A DNA stretch of 12,131 nucleotides from Ignavibacteriota bacterium (GTDB lineage Bacteria; Bacteroidota; Ignavibacteria; Palsa-1295), in assembly GCA_025357895.1 (NCBI GenBank), contig JANYLL010000042.1:1-12131 (forward strand). The letters are read 5' to 3'. Made by a program: the position numbers and the translations under genes. Positions 1-6,824 of the stretch are shown here, one piece after another. The notes below the pieces were generated by a model. It did no database searches. It was given only the letters and a program-made list of their open reading frames with translations, and was not told the origin of the DNA. Every line of letters begins with the position of its first letter. Position 1 is the first letter of the stretch.

Positions 1-706
1 CATGAAGTTTTTTTGCAAGTTCAGCCCAATGTAAAGTGCTCCAAAGTCTTGACGTCCAGCGAATTCCTGCGCCGGTATTCATTCCAACCACAGGACGAGA
101 AGTATCTAACCCGGGGTAATCTATCTCTTCGGGCTTGTCAATAATATATTTCTCGCCGGCAAATTTATAGCCACAGATTTCGAAAAGCTCTTCAGGATAG
201 GATTTCCTGTTTGCAATACTAATGTCATCAAAAATACCGGTCACATATTTTTCGTGAGCATTTTTATCTGCAGGAATCGTCACTCCGATCGGACTTAGCA
301 AAAACCCTATTTTCTTTTTTGCCTGGATGGTATTTGCAAGGGCGCAGGCATGGTGATCTTTATCAAGATTTATAAGAACGGAAAATTGTATCTGCGAAAT
401 GATCTGCAGATTTTCCGTGCTCCATTTCAAAATTTTATCAACATACGAAACTGGGACTAACTCAGGCGAAAGTGTAAGCCACCAGATTCGCGCCTGGGGA
501 TTATCAATTTTTAAGCGATGTAATATCGGAGTTGTACGTAGGACATCACCTGCTGCGCCAAGTTTGATGATGAGAATATTTTCTGCGATAGGATCATAAT
601 ATTCGCAGCCATCACAATGCACGCCGAAATCTTTATTCGGCTTGCACGGAATATCGCCCCGAAAGTGACGACAATCCTCATGGATAAGCAGAGCGCTGCC
701 AGACAT
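1..706 (-). CDS. Glycosyltransferase family 9 (heptosyltransferase-like), partial, 3' end beyond the window
   Basis: Reading the minus strand from the ATG at 706 gives 235 codons with no stop before the window edge. Residues 45-66 read ILIIKLGAAGDVLRTTPILH, the N-terminal nucleotide-sugar fold motif of GT9 enzymes such as ADP-heptose:LPS heptosyltransferases. Residues 210-220 (MNTGAGIRWTS) and the following RLW...HWAELAKKL match the start of the second Rossmann domain. Family members usually have about 330-370 residues, so roughly the last third is missing. Before the GT9 fold sits a cysteine cluster (C12, C21, C31, C34, with H9, H14 and H30 nearby) that could bind a metal. There is no signal peptide or membrane segment, so it probably acts on the cytoplasmic face of the inner membrane, adding a sugar to LPS core or another glycan. 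The start lies 2 bp after the stop of the preceding glycosyltransferase, implying translational coupling. The exact sugar and acceptor cannot be read from the sequence. Confidence 0.9.
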   Translation of the reverse strand, partial: MSGSALLIHEDCRHFRGDIPCKPNKDFGVHCDGCEYYDPIAENILIIKLGAAGDVLRTTPILHRLKIDNPQARIWWLTLSPELVPVSYVDKILKWSTENLQIISQIQFSVLINLDKDHHACALANTIQAKKKIGFLLSPIGVTIPADKNAHEKYVTGIFDDISIANRKSYPEELFEICGYKFAGEKYIIDKPEEIDYPGLDTSRPVVGMNTGAGIRWTSRLWSTLHWAELAKKLH

Positions 707-708
707 CG

Positions 709-2328
709 TTACGGGCGATTGCGATCAGGTCGGGGACGGCGTTCCTGGCGCTCTTCACCGGGACGCACAGGACGGGGTTTACGTTTATCTTTGATAAAAG
801 GTACATCATGACCTTTTGCAGCGTTCTTTACGATCATTTCGCCAAGCAGCCCAATGGAGATCAATTGTACGCCAACCATCATCAGTAAGATGCCGAGCAG
901 CAAAATAGGACGGTTAGAGAGCGGAATTCCATGCGCCCATTCGATGCTGACATAAATATTTATTCCAAGACCGATCAGCGACAAAAGTGTACCGATCGTA
1001 CCGAAAAGATGAAGCGGCCTTTTGCCGTAGCGATTTGTAAACACAATAGATAATAAGTCTAAAAAACCTTTGAAAAAACGGCTTGAGCCGAATTTGGACT
1101 TTCCAAACCGGCGAGGGTGGTGAAGTACCGGGATTTCCGTTACACGGAATCCCTGCCAATGCGCTAGTGCAGGGAGATAACGATGAAGTTCTCCGTATAC
1201 ATCGAGCGAATCAGTCACTTGTTTGCGGTAAGCCTTCAATCCGCAATTAAAATCATGAAGCTTGATTCCACTAAAAATACTTGTTACGGTATTAAAAAAT
1301 TTCGACGGTACTGTTTTCGAAATCGGGTCATTACGCTTCTTCTTCCAGCCGGAAACAAGATCAAAACCTTCATCGAGTTTGGCGATCAGATTGGTAAGTT
1401 CTTTCGGATCGTCCTGAAGATCGGAATCCATGGTAATGACGATACCATATTTTGCTTCCTTAAACCCTACACAAAGTGCATCGGATTTTCCTCTGTTGCT
1501 TCTGAATGTCAGGACTGAAACCTTCGACGTTCCGGCAACAATATCTTTCAGAATTTCCGGTGAACGATCGGTCGAACCGTCATTAATATAAATGATCTCG
1601 TAATTCTTTTCACAAAGTTTGAATAGCTCTTCGCGAAGTGCGGCAGTTAACTCACGAAGTGAGTCCTGCTCATTATAAAGAGGAATCACAACTGAAACAC
1701 CGAGTTTAGAAGCAAGCGAACGGGCGCGAGTAAAAGCATTATCGCCGGTCTTTGGCACTACTATTTTCTGTTCTCTCGGCGCTCTTTCAGGTTGATCTTT
1801 TCTTTCAGGACGATCTCTTCTTTCCGGTCGTGGCGAACGATCTGATTGGAGTTTCGGCTGTAATGTGGGGGTAACTTCCACATTCCTTTCCGTGCGAACC
1901 TCGCGCGGCGGACGGCGTTCGTTGCGGTCGCGATTACGTCCGCGATCCCGATCTTTCCTATTATCGCGAGGAGTCTCTTGGTCAGTTGTCGGAGCTGAGG
2001 TTTCGATCGACTGAGTAGTTTCAGATATTGAATCCGCTATAGGGGTACGGAAGGTCTCAGTAGGGGCAATCTCTGCTTCCTTTTCTTTAGGTTCAAAACT
2101 AAGGATCTTACGTTCCAATTTGGGTGCTTCAACGCTTTGCTCTTCCCCTTTAGGCTGCTCAACTTGCGGTTCTGCTCCCCGTTCCTTCATTCGCTGAGCT
2201 AACCGTTCGGCGATAATATCACGTGATCCTGATGTCGGCGGCGTATCCAAAGAAGGATATTCAGACAACAGCTGCTCGTTTTGTCCCTCTTCTGCCCTAT
2301 CGGGCGATGTATTCGTTTCGTTACTCAT
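709..2328 (-). CDS. Membrane-associated family 2 glycosyltransferase (DPM1/GtrB-like) with long disordered N-terminus
   Basis: This 539-residue protein has three parts. Residues 1-208 are low in hydrophobic residues and rich in E, R, D, P and Q, with a dense arginine/aspartate stretch at about 121-188 (for example RKDRDRGRNRDRNERRPPRE); this looks intrinsically disordered. Residues 209-430 form a GT-A domain with VSVVIPLYNEQDSL (211-224), YINDGSTDRS (247-256), NRGKSDAL (278-285) and the metal-binding DSDLQDDP (301-308), the signature of dolichol/undecaprenyl-phosphate glycosyltransferases. Two hydrophobic helices follow at about 440-461 and 472-499, as in GtrB/ArnC-type enzymes, and then a short basic tail rich in R, P and E (513-539). 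Family members are usually about 310-340 residues; the excess is almost all N-terminal. It probably transfers a sugar from a nucleotide donor to a polyprenyl phosphate at the inner membrane. The sugar is unknown. It is probably co-transcribed with the GT9 gene downstream and perhaps with the propeller gene 81 bp upstream. Confidence 0.92.
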   Translation of the reverse strand: MSNETNTSPDRAEEGQNEQLLSEYPSLDTPPTSGSRDIIAERLAQRMKERGAEPQVEQPKGEEQSVEAPKLERKILSFEPKEKEAEIAPTETFRTPIADSISETTQSIETSAPTTDQETPRDNRKDRDRGRNRDRNERRPPREVRTERNVEVTPTLQPKLQSDRSPRPERRDRPERKDQPERAPREQKIVVPKTGDNAFTRARSLASKLGVSVVIPLYNEQDSLRELTAALREELFKLCEKNYEIIYINDGSTDRSPEILKDIVAGTSKVSVLTFRSNRGKSDALCVGFKEAKYGIVITMDSDLQDDPKELTNLIAKLDEGFDLVSGWKKKRNDPISKTVPSKFFNTVTSIFSGIKLHDFNCGLKAYRKQVTDSLDVYGELHRYLPALAHWQGFRVTEIPVLHHPRRFGKSKFGSSRFFKGFLDLLSIVFTNRYGKRPLHLFGTIGTLLSLIGLGINIYVSIEWAHGIPLSNRPILLLGILLMMVGVQLISIGLLGEMIVKNAAKGHDVPFIKDKRKPRPVRPGEERQERRPRPDRNRP

Positions 2329-2409
2329 TAAAGTCTTAGTTACGTATAAGATACAGCTTAGTGAAACAACTCCTGAGCCAAAATCGTCCGCATGGAATTA
2401 TGGCTTATT

Positions 2410-3330
2410 TCATTTTTCATCTTTTCGTAAAACCGTGCCGTCCACACCGACTGCCGTTACATGCTTTGTATCGATCTGATCTACAGCAAGAAGATGTTTG
2501 CCGCTTTTCTGTGATTCATTTTTCCAGGTGATCCCACCATCGCTTGAACGGAGAATCGTACCGTTTTCACCGACAATTGTACCGATGTTCCCAAAAAACG
2601 AAACGCCTCGAAGATTCTGCGAGGTTCCGCTTTCAACACATTGCCAGCGGTAGCCATTTGTTATCGAGCGAATGATCGTTCCGTTATCCCCCACTGCAAT
2701 GGCATTAGCTCTGCCAAGAAAACATACTCCTGTAAGATTCTCTGTCGTTTCACTGGGAAGCAACTCCCAGAATTTACCACCGTTGATCGTTCTCATCAGT
2801 GTGCCCTTTTCCCCTACGACAACTCCAACCCGATAATCGCAGAATTGAATGCTGCGCAAAAAAGTCGAGACCTCATTTTTTTGTTTTTCCCAATGCATTC
2901 CACCATCGGTGGTATGAATAATATTCCCATACCATCCGGATGCGTAGCCAATAAGCGAGTCAATAAAATAGGTCGATAAAAGCGGCATAACATTAACAGG
3001 ACTATTTTGGATATTCCATAACGCTCCGCCATCTGTCGTATGTAAAATAATACCATCGCGTCCGACGATAAAACCATTTAGCCGCGATGTAAAACATACC
3101 CCCTTGAGTTGGTTGGTCACACCGCTCATCTGCTCAGTCCAATTCTCTCCGCCATCAGCCGTGCGAAAGATCGCACCGGCTAAACCACATGCCGTTCCGG
3201 TTGCTGCATCGGTAAAATGTACAGCATAAAGATGCCGAAGCGACGGAGTAATCTGCTGCTTCCAATTACCCTGCGCATGAATGTCGACATTCGAAAGAAC
3301 GAGTAGGAGAAGAATACAAAAATATTTCAC
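2410..3330 (-). CDS. Secreted YCF48/Hcf136-like seven-bladed beta-propeller protein
   Basis: This 306-residue protein starts at a GTG codon (3330-3328); an in-frame TAA lies a few codons upstream and no in-frame ATG intervenes. Residues 1-20 form a signal peptide (KYFCILLLLVLSNV then HAQ). The rest is seven repeats of about 41 residues starting near 31, 75, 117, 158, 199, 240 and 280. Each has a pattern like L-x-x-V-x-F...G-x-x-G-x-x-G-x-I-x-R-T-x-D-G-G-x-x-W, for example GAIFRTADGGENW at 52-64. The last repeat lacks its W strand and the N-terminal NWKQQ at 22-26 probably completes it, closing the ring. This is the YCF48 fold known from photosystem II assembly factor Hcf136, but bacterial relatives occur widely outside photosynthesis. 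No lipobox, membrane anchor or T9SS C-terminal domain is visible, so a periplasmic location is likely. Function is unknown; the glycosyltransferase genes follow on the same strand. Confidence 0.88.
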   Translation of the reverse strand: MKYFCILLLLVLSNVDIHAQGNWKQQITPSLRHLYAVHFTDAATGTACGLAGAIFRTADGGENWTEQMSGVTNQLKGVCFTSRLNGFIVGRDGIILHTTDGGALWNIQNSPVNVMPLLSTYFIDSLIGYASGWYGNIIHTTDGGMHWEKQKNEVSTFLRSIQFCDYRVGVVVGEKGTLMRTINGGKFWELLPSETTENLTGVCFLGRANAIAVGDNGTIIRSITNGYRWQCVESGTSQNLRGVSFFGNIGTIVGENGTILRSSDGGITWKNESQKSGKHLLAVDQIDTKHVTAVGVDGTVLRKDEK

Positions 3331-3386
3331 GAAGTAAATAACATTTTAATAGAGGAAAAGGTCAATGATGGATTATATTTAAAAAA

Positions 3387-3425
3387 TGTCATCACGAGGA
3401 GGGCTTTAGCCCGACGTGGTGATCT
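3387..3425 (+). repeat. REP-like palindromic element, copy 1
   Basis: This 39-bp element begins TGTCATCACGAGGAG and ends GTGGTGATCT. It can fold into an outer stem ATCAC/GTGAT and an inner stem GGGCT/AGCCC with a two-base loop. It matches copy 2 on the opposite strand at 27 of 39 positions without gaps. The form resembles the TGTCATTGCGAGGAG...GCAATCT palindromes scattered between genes in many bacteria (recalled, not searched). It sits between two divergent genes, so a terminator role is unlikely. Confidence 0.7.
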
Positions 3426-3460
3426 AAAAACTTAAATTGTATCACTATCCTCAGGATTTT

Positions 3461-3499
3461 AGTTTGTCACGAAAGGCTAAAGACTTTCTCGCAATGACA
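3461..3499 (-). repeat. REP-like palindromic element, copy 2 (inverted relative to copy 1)
   Basis: On the minus strand this 39-bp element begins TGTCATTGCGAGAAAG and ends CGTGACAAACT. Outer bases TGTCA and TGACA pair, and an inner AAAG/CTTT stem flanks TCTTTAGC. It shares the central CTTTAGCC and the TGTCAT..CGAG head with copy 1. The two copies point towards each other across a 35-bp spacer, an arrangement like a BIME. Confidence 0.7.
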
Positions 3500-3553
3500 A
3501 TATTTTCATATTCACAGCAATGGCAATTTAGCATTTCTCCCCGCGAATCATCG

Positions 3554-3561
3554 TATTTTTG
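3554..3561 (+). promoter_or_regulatory. Possible Bacteroidota -7 promoter element for the flavin enzyme gene
   Basis: TATTTTTG fits the TAnnTTTG -7 consensus exactly and ends 7 bp before the ATG at 3569. If used, transcription would start at or next to the start codon and give a nearly leaderless message. No clear -33 TTTG lies about 20 bp upstream, and the region is AT-rich, so this may be chance. Confidence 0.3.
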
Positions 3562-3568
3562 AAGAGAA

Positions 3569-4525
3569 ATGCAAACACCACTCACAGAAGAACTCGGAAT
3601 CCGCTATCCCATTATTCAGGCAGGAATGGTATGGACGAGCGGTTGGAAACTTGCCGTTGCCTCTGCACGGGCAGGAGCACTTGGGCTTATTGGTGCCGGT
3701 TCAATGAAACCTGATCTGTTGCGTGAACACCTCCGTAAAGCAAAAGCCACCGAAGTTTCAGCGACTATTGGAGTGAACATCCCGCTTATACGAGGAGATG
3801 TTAATGAACTTATACGAGTCATTCTCGAAGAAGGAATAAAAATTATTTTTACCAGTGCGGGTGATCCAAAAGTCCATGCTCAAAAATTTAAAGACGCAGG
3901 ATGCTTTCTTGTACACGTTGTTGCAAATGTTAAACATGCACTTAAAGCAGAAGCAGCAGGCTGCGATGCCGTTGTTGCTGAGGGCTTTGAAGCAGGCGGA
4001 CATAACGGTGTTGATGAGATCACAACGCTTTGTCTTATTCCACAGGTTGTCGATGCAGTAAAAATCCCTGTGATCGCTGCCGGCGGCATTGCCGACGGAA
4101 GGCAAATGCTTGCTGCTTTCGCGCTCGGCGCGCAGGCAGTGCAGATCGGAACGCGTTTTGCGGCAACTATCGAATCAAGTTCACACTCCAACTATAAACA
4201 AGCCATCGTCGATGCTGATGATAACTCGACAGTTCTCACTCTTAAAAAGATCGCTCCTGTGCGACTGAAAAAAAATATTTTTGCTCTCGGCGCAATGAAT
4301 GCTGCTGCCCATGGAGCAACAAAAGAAGAGGAGATTGAACTGCTCGGTAAAAAACGAGAGATGCGCGGCATCTTCGAAGGCGATCTCGAAAATGGCGAAC
4401 TCGAAATGGGGCAATCCTCAGGATTGGTAAAAGAAATCCTTTCTGCCGAAGACGTAGTCAAACGACTACTATCGGAATATCAGCAGGCAAAAGAAAAAAT
4501 AGATACATTGAGAATTGAGAATTGA
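3569..4525 (+). CDS. Nitronate monooxygenase / FabK-like FMN-dependent enoyl-ACP reductase
   Basis: The 318-residue protein is a full-length TIM-barrel flavoenzyme of the 2-nitropropane dioxygenase family (usual length 310-360). Visible motifs are PIIQAGMVW (14-22) at the first strand, GVNIPL (68-73), AEGFEAGGHNG (137-147) with the likely catalytic or substrate-contacting H145, PVIAAGGIADGR (167-178), and GAQAVQIGTRF (187-197) for FMN phosphate binding. The family contains both nitronate monooxygenases, which oxidise alkyl nitronates, and FabK, the NAD(P)H-dependent enoyl-ACP reductase of fatty acid elongation. The EGxEAGGHxG and GGIADG motifs occur in FabK, so either role is possible and sequence alone does not decide. 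It is cytoplasmic, with no signal peptide. A weak purine stretch (GAAGAG) precedes the ATG. It stands alone on the plus strand between oppositely oriented genes. Its last residues (about LRIEN) and stop codon are encoded by the left arm of the inverted repeat at 4507-4566, so the C-terminus may have been reshaped by that repeat. Confidence 0.9.
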   Translation: MQTPLTEELGIRYPIIQAGMVWTSGWKLAVASARAGALGLIGAGSMKPDLLREHLRKAKATEVSATIGVNIPLIRGDVNELIRVILEEGIKIIFTSAGDPKVHAQKFKDAGCFLVHVVANVKHALKAEAAGCDAVVAEGFEAGGHNGVDEITTLCLIPQVVDAVKIPVIAAGGIADGRQMLAAFALGAQAVQIGTRFAATIESSSHSNYKQAIVDADDNSTVLTLKKIAPVRLKKNIFALGAMNAAAHGATKEEEIELLGKKREMRGIFEGDLENGELEMGQSSGLVKEILSAEDVVKRLLSEYQQAKEKIDTLRIEN

Positions 4526-4566
4526 AAGTTTAATACCTTCTTCCTCCTCAATTCTCAATTCTCAAT
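4507..4566. terminator. 19-bp perfect inverted repeat between convergent genes; likely bidirectional terminator
   Basis: The arm at 4507-4525 (ATTGAGAATTGAGAATTGA) is perfectly complementary to the arm at 4548-4566, with a 22-base pyrimidine-rich loop. Each arm is itself built from a 7-bp tandem unit, ATTGAGA, repeated about 2.7 times. U-rich stretches lie beyond both arms (TTCTTATTTCG on the plus side; TATTTTTTCTTTT on the minus side), so it could stop transcription of both converging genes. The left arm contains the stop codon of the flavin enzyme gene; the right arm ends 4 bp before the stop codon of the T9SS cargo gene. Confidence 0.6.
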
Positions 4567-4569
4567 TTC

Positions 4570-6822
4570 TTATTTCGTTAGAGTCACCGAAACCGAACGC
4601 ATCTGCTTTTCATCATTGAGCACTACGAGATAATTTCCGCTGGGTAGTGATGAACCATCGAAAGAATCTGAATAATTACCTTGGTCTAACACTCCATCGA
4701 AAAGTGATTGTACATGTTTACCGAGTATGTCATAAACATTAAGATGTATTTCGCTTCTTTTTTCGAGAGTGAATGAAATATTCGTCTGCGCCGTAAATGG
4801 ATTTGGCCGCGCAGTAATCTTCAACGGTGAAGCAGGTGAGTAACCTTCGGCAACTACGCCTAAACCTGGAATGCTCTTAAATACTCCAAGTCCGCGTGTT
4901 GCGGCAAAAAATACACGGCTGCGTGGATTTTCCACTACCTGAGATGTATTGACAAAGTGATTCGGGAAATCCTGCGCACTCAGACCTTCACTTACGTTGG
5001 GCCATAAATTAAATTTTCTGTCGCCGGTGGCCGAGCGATAAATGCCGCTATCAGTGCATACGACAATACTTCCTTTATCATCGATCATCATCGAGAAAAA
5101 TGTCGTGAACGACATTTGAAAATCCGGAGGGGGGAATATTTGCTGCCAGCTCTTTGCCCCATCTACCGATCTGAATATTCCTCCATTAGTATTGTTTACC
5201 AACGAGAGATACGAACCGTCAGGATGAATGAGCACTTGCGTCGTACCTTGAAGATCAGTTGGTAAGAACTGCCAATGTTCTCCCTGATCTATAGAACGGT
5301 AGAAATCTGTCTTATACAACGCTGCAAGGAGCACCGTATCTTTTGAAGCAAAGGCAAACGTTTTGATCTTTGATGTTGAATCAGGAAGATTCCGTATTCG
5401 CGTCCAGGTATCTCCATCATTCGTGGAAAATTGGAAGCCGATTGTATCTACATTCGTTGCACAAAAAAGTTTTCCTTGGCCATTATCCCCAACTTGATTA
5501 ATAGTATTATTCTTTAAACTTGTATCAAAATTAAAAATAAGCTGCTGAAGATTATCTCCATTATCTTTCGAGCGGAAAAGCCCACGGTCAGTACCGATGT
5601 AGATAAAATCTTTACTATTAATATACAAGCTCGGGAAATATGTTTCTCCGTATTCAGGTTTTAGCTCCCAAGTGTTGCCGTTATCGGTAGAGCGATGCAA
5701 ACCATACTCAGTAATACCAAAAAGATCTTCTTTAGAATTGATCGCAATTCCCCACATAAATTGAGCGATCAAGCCTTTATTCTTTATAGTCCAGTTTGCA
5801 CCGCTATCGGTCGATAAAAATATTCCGTCGGGTTCGCATAATTGGAATATAAGTTTTCCAAAACCCACCATTGAAAAAATTTCATCACCTCGTTTATTCG
5901 TATCCAAAAGTACCCATGTTACTCCGTTATCTGTCGATCTGAGCGTTGGTCCATGAGCATTGGCATAAAGAATATTTGAACCCGGCACTAAAACGATTTT
6001 ATCTATCCAGTTTTTTTGCTCTGAGGTTGTTGCAGGACGGCGGTACACAGAATCCCAGGACTTGCCTCCATCACTCGAAACAAATATCTGTCCGCCATGT
6101 GTATAGTTCGTTGATCGGTTTCCAATAATGAGATTTCCATTTGCCGAGGCAGCTAACGCATAAAGAACATTTCCTCGTACAGGATCTCTTGTAAGTTCAG
6201 TCCACGTATCTCCTTTATCTGCTGACTTCCATATAGTGCCGCGCCCCAATGCTACAAAAAGATTTGACTGCGTATCTATTGCTAAAAGAACTGCACTTCC
6301 ATCATGAGGTTTCTCCGATGAATCGATCAGTCCGGTGTTTTTTTGGATCCATGTACTGCCATTATCCTCAGAACGCATGACGCCACGCTGCGAAGTTGCA
6401 ATATATAATTCCCCTTTCGGATCACAAAGAATATCGTTGATAGTTAGTTGGAGGTTGCTTTTTGGTGTTATCTCTTCCCACTTTGCATCCGGTATGTTTT
6501 CATTGATACGAAAAACCTGCGTGTTAATACCAAGAGTAAAAACAAAAATAAATCCCGTGCGTGATGCCGCTCCACGCGTAACTCGCAAAGTTGGTAAGCC
6601 TCTGTTGAACAATTCCCACGAACCTCCACTATCGGTGCTTCGATATACGCCGCTGCCGCTTGTCCAGGCAAAAAGCCTGCCCGCAGAGTCGATCGTCATA
6701 TCACGCACCGTTCCTGCTTCCGGACCGTTCGTTTGATGCCAATATGGATATTGCGCAAAAGAATTTGCAAAAAGAAATACGAGGAGAACAGGGATTAGAT
6801 AAAGTAGCTTTTTCATAGTCAT
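4570..6822 (-). CDS. Secreted Asp-box (BNR/sortilin-like) beta-propeller protein with T9SS type A sorting domain
   Basis: This 750-residue protein begins with a signal peptide (MTMKKLLYLIPVLLVFLFANSFAQ; M3 is an equally plausible start). Residues 25-655 carry about eleven Asp-box motifs, S-x-D-x-G-x-x-W, at roughly 62, 151, 200, 249, 296, 337, 378, 418 (degenerate, lacking W), 466, 510 and 552. These are typical of BNR/sortilin-like propellers, and the number suggests two propellers or one large ring. Residues 668-750 form a type A T9SS C-terminal domain: ARPNPF (671-676), VYDILGKHV (696-704), LPSGNYLVVL (726-735) and a final beta strand ending VTLTK. The protein should cross the inner membrane by Sec and the outer membrane by T9SS, ending on the surface or outside. 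Asp-box folds occur in sialidases, but no sialidase active site (an RIP motif or arginine triad) is evident, so a binding role is a guess. A hairpin terminator sits immediately upstream, so it is probably transcribed apart from the next T9SS cargo gene. Confidence 0.9.
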   Translation of the reverse strand: MTMKKLLYLIPVLLVFLFANSFAQYPYWHQTNGPEAGTVRDMTIDSAGRLFAWTSGSGVYRSTDSGGSWELFNRGLPTLRVTRGAASRTGFIFVFTLGINTQVFRINENIPDAKWEEITPKSNLQLTINDILCDPKGELYIATSQRGVMRSEDNGSTWIQKNTGLIDSSEKPHDGSAVLLAIDTQSNLFVALGRGTIWKSADKGDTWTELTRDPVRGNVLYALAASANGNLIIGNRSTNYTHGGQIFVSSDGGKSWDSVYRRPATTSEQKNWIDKIVLVPGSNILYANAHGPTLRSTDNGVTWVLLDTNKRGDEIFSMVGFGKLIFQLCEPDGIFLSTDSGANWTIKNKGLIAQFMWGIAINSKEDLFGITEYGLHRSTDNGNTWELKPEYGETYFPSLYINSKDFIYIGTDRGLFRSKDNGDNLQQLIFNFDTSLKNNTINQVGDNGQGKLFCATNVDTIGFQFSTNDGDTWTRIRNLPDSTSKIKTFAFASKDTVLLAALYKTDFYRSIDQGEHWQFLPTDLQGTTQVLIHPDGSYLSLVNNTNGGIFRSVDGAKSWQQIFPPPDFQMSFTTFFSMMIDDKGSIVVCTDSGIYRSATGDRKFNLWPNVSEGLSAQDFPNHFVNTSQVVENPRSRVFFAATRGLGVFKSIPGLGVVAEGYSPASPLKITARPNPFTAQTNISFTLEKRSEIHLNVYDILGKHVQSLFDGVLDQGNYSDSFDGSSLPSGNYLVVLNDEKQMRSVSVTLTK

Positions 6823-6824
6823 CT

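Noticed and set aside
1183..1518. Plus-strand open frame of 111 codons.
   Set aside because: It lies wholly opposite the catalytic GT2 domain, whose motifs are conserved, and has no recognisable domain of its own.
2410..3330. Possible lipoprotein status of the YCF48-like protein.
   Set aside because: C5 lies inside the hydrophobic core of the signal peptide without a lipobox, and the cleavage region reads HAQ-G with no cysteine.
3758..4191. Overlapping minus-strand open frames opposite the flavin enzyme.
   Set aside because: They are explained as shadows of a well-conserved enzyme; their translations are compositionally odd and lack motifs.
6335..6736. Plus-strand open frame of 133 codons.
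   Set aside because: It is antisense to the Asp-box repeats of the 750-residue protein, with no signal or motif supporting it.
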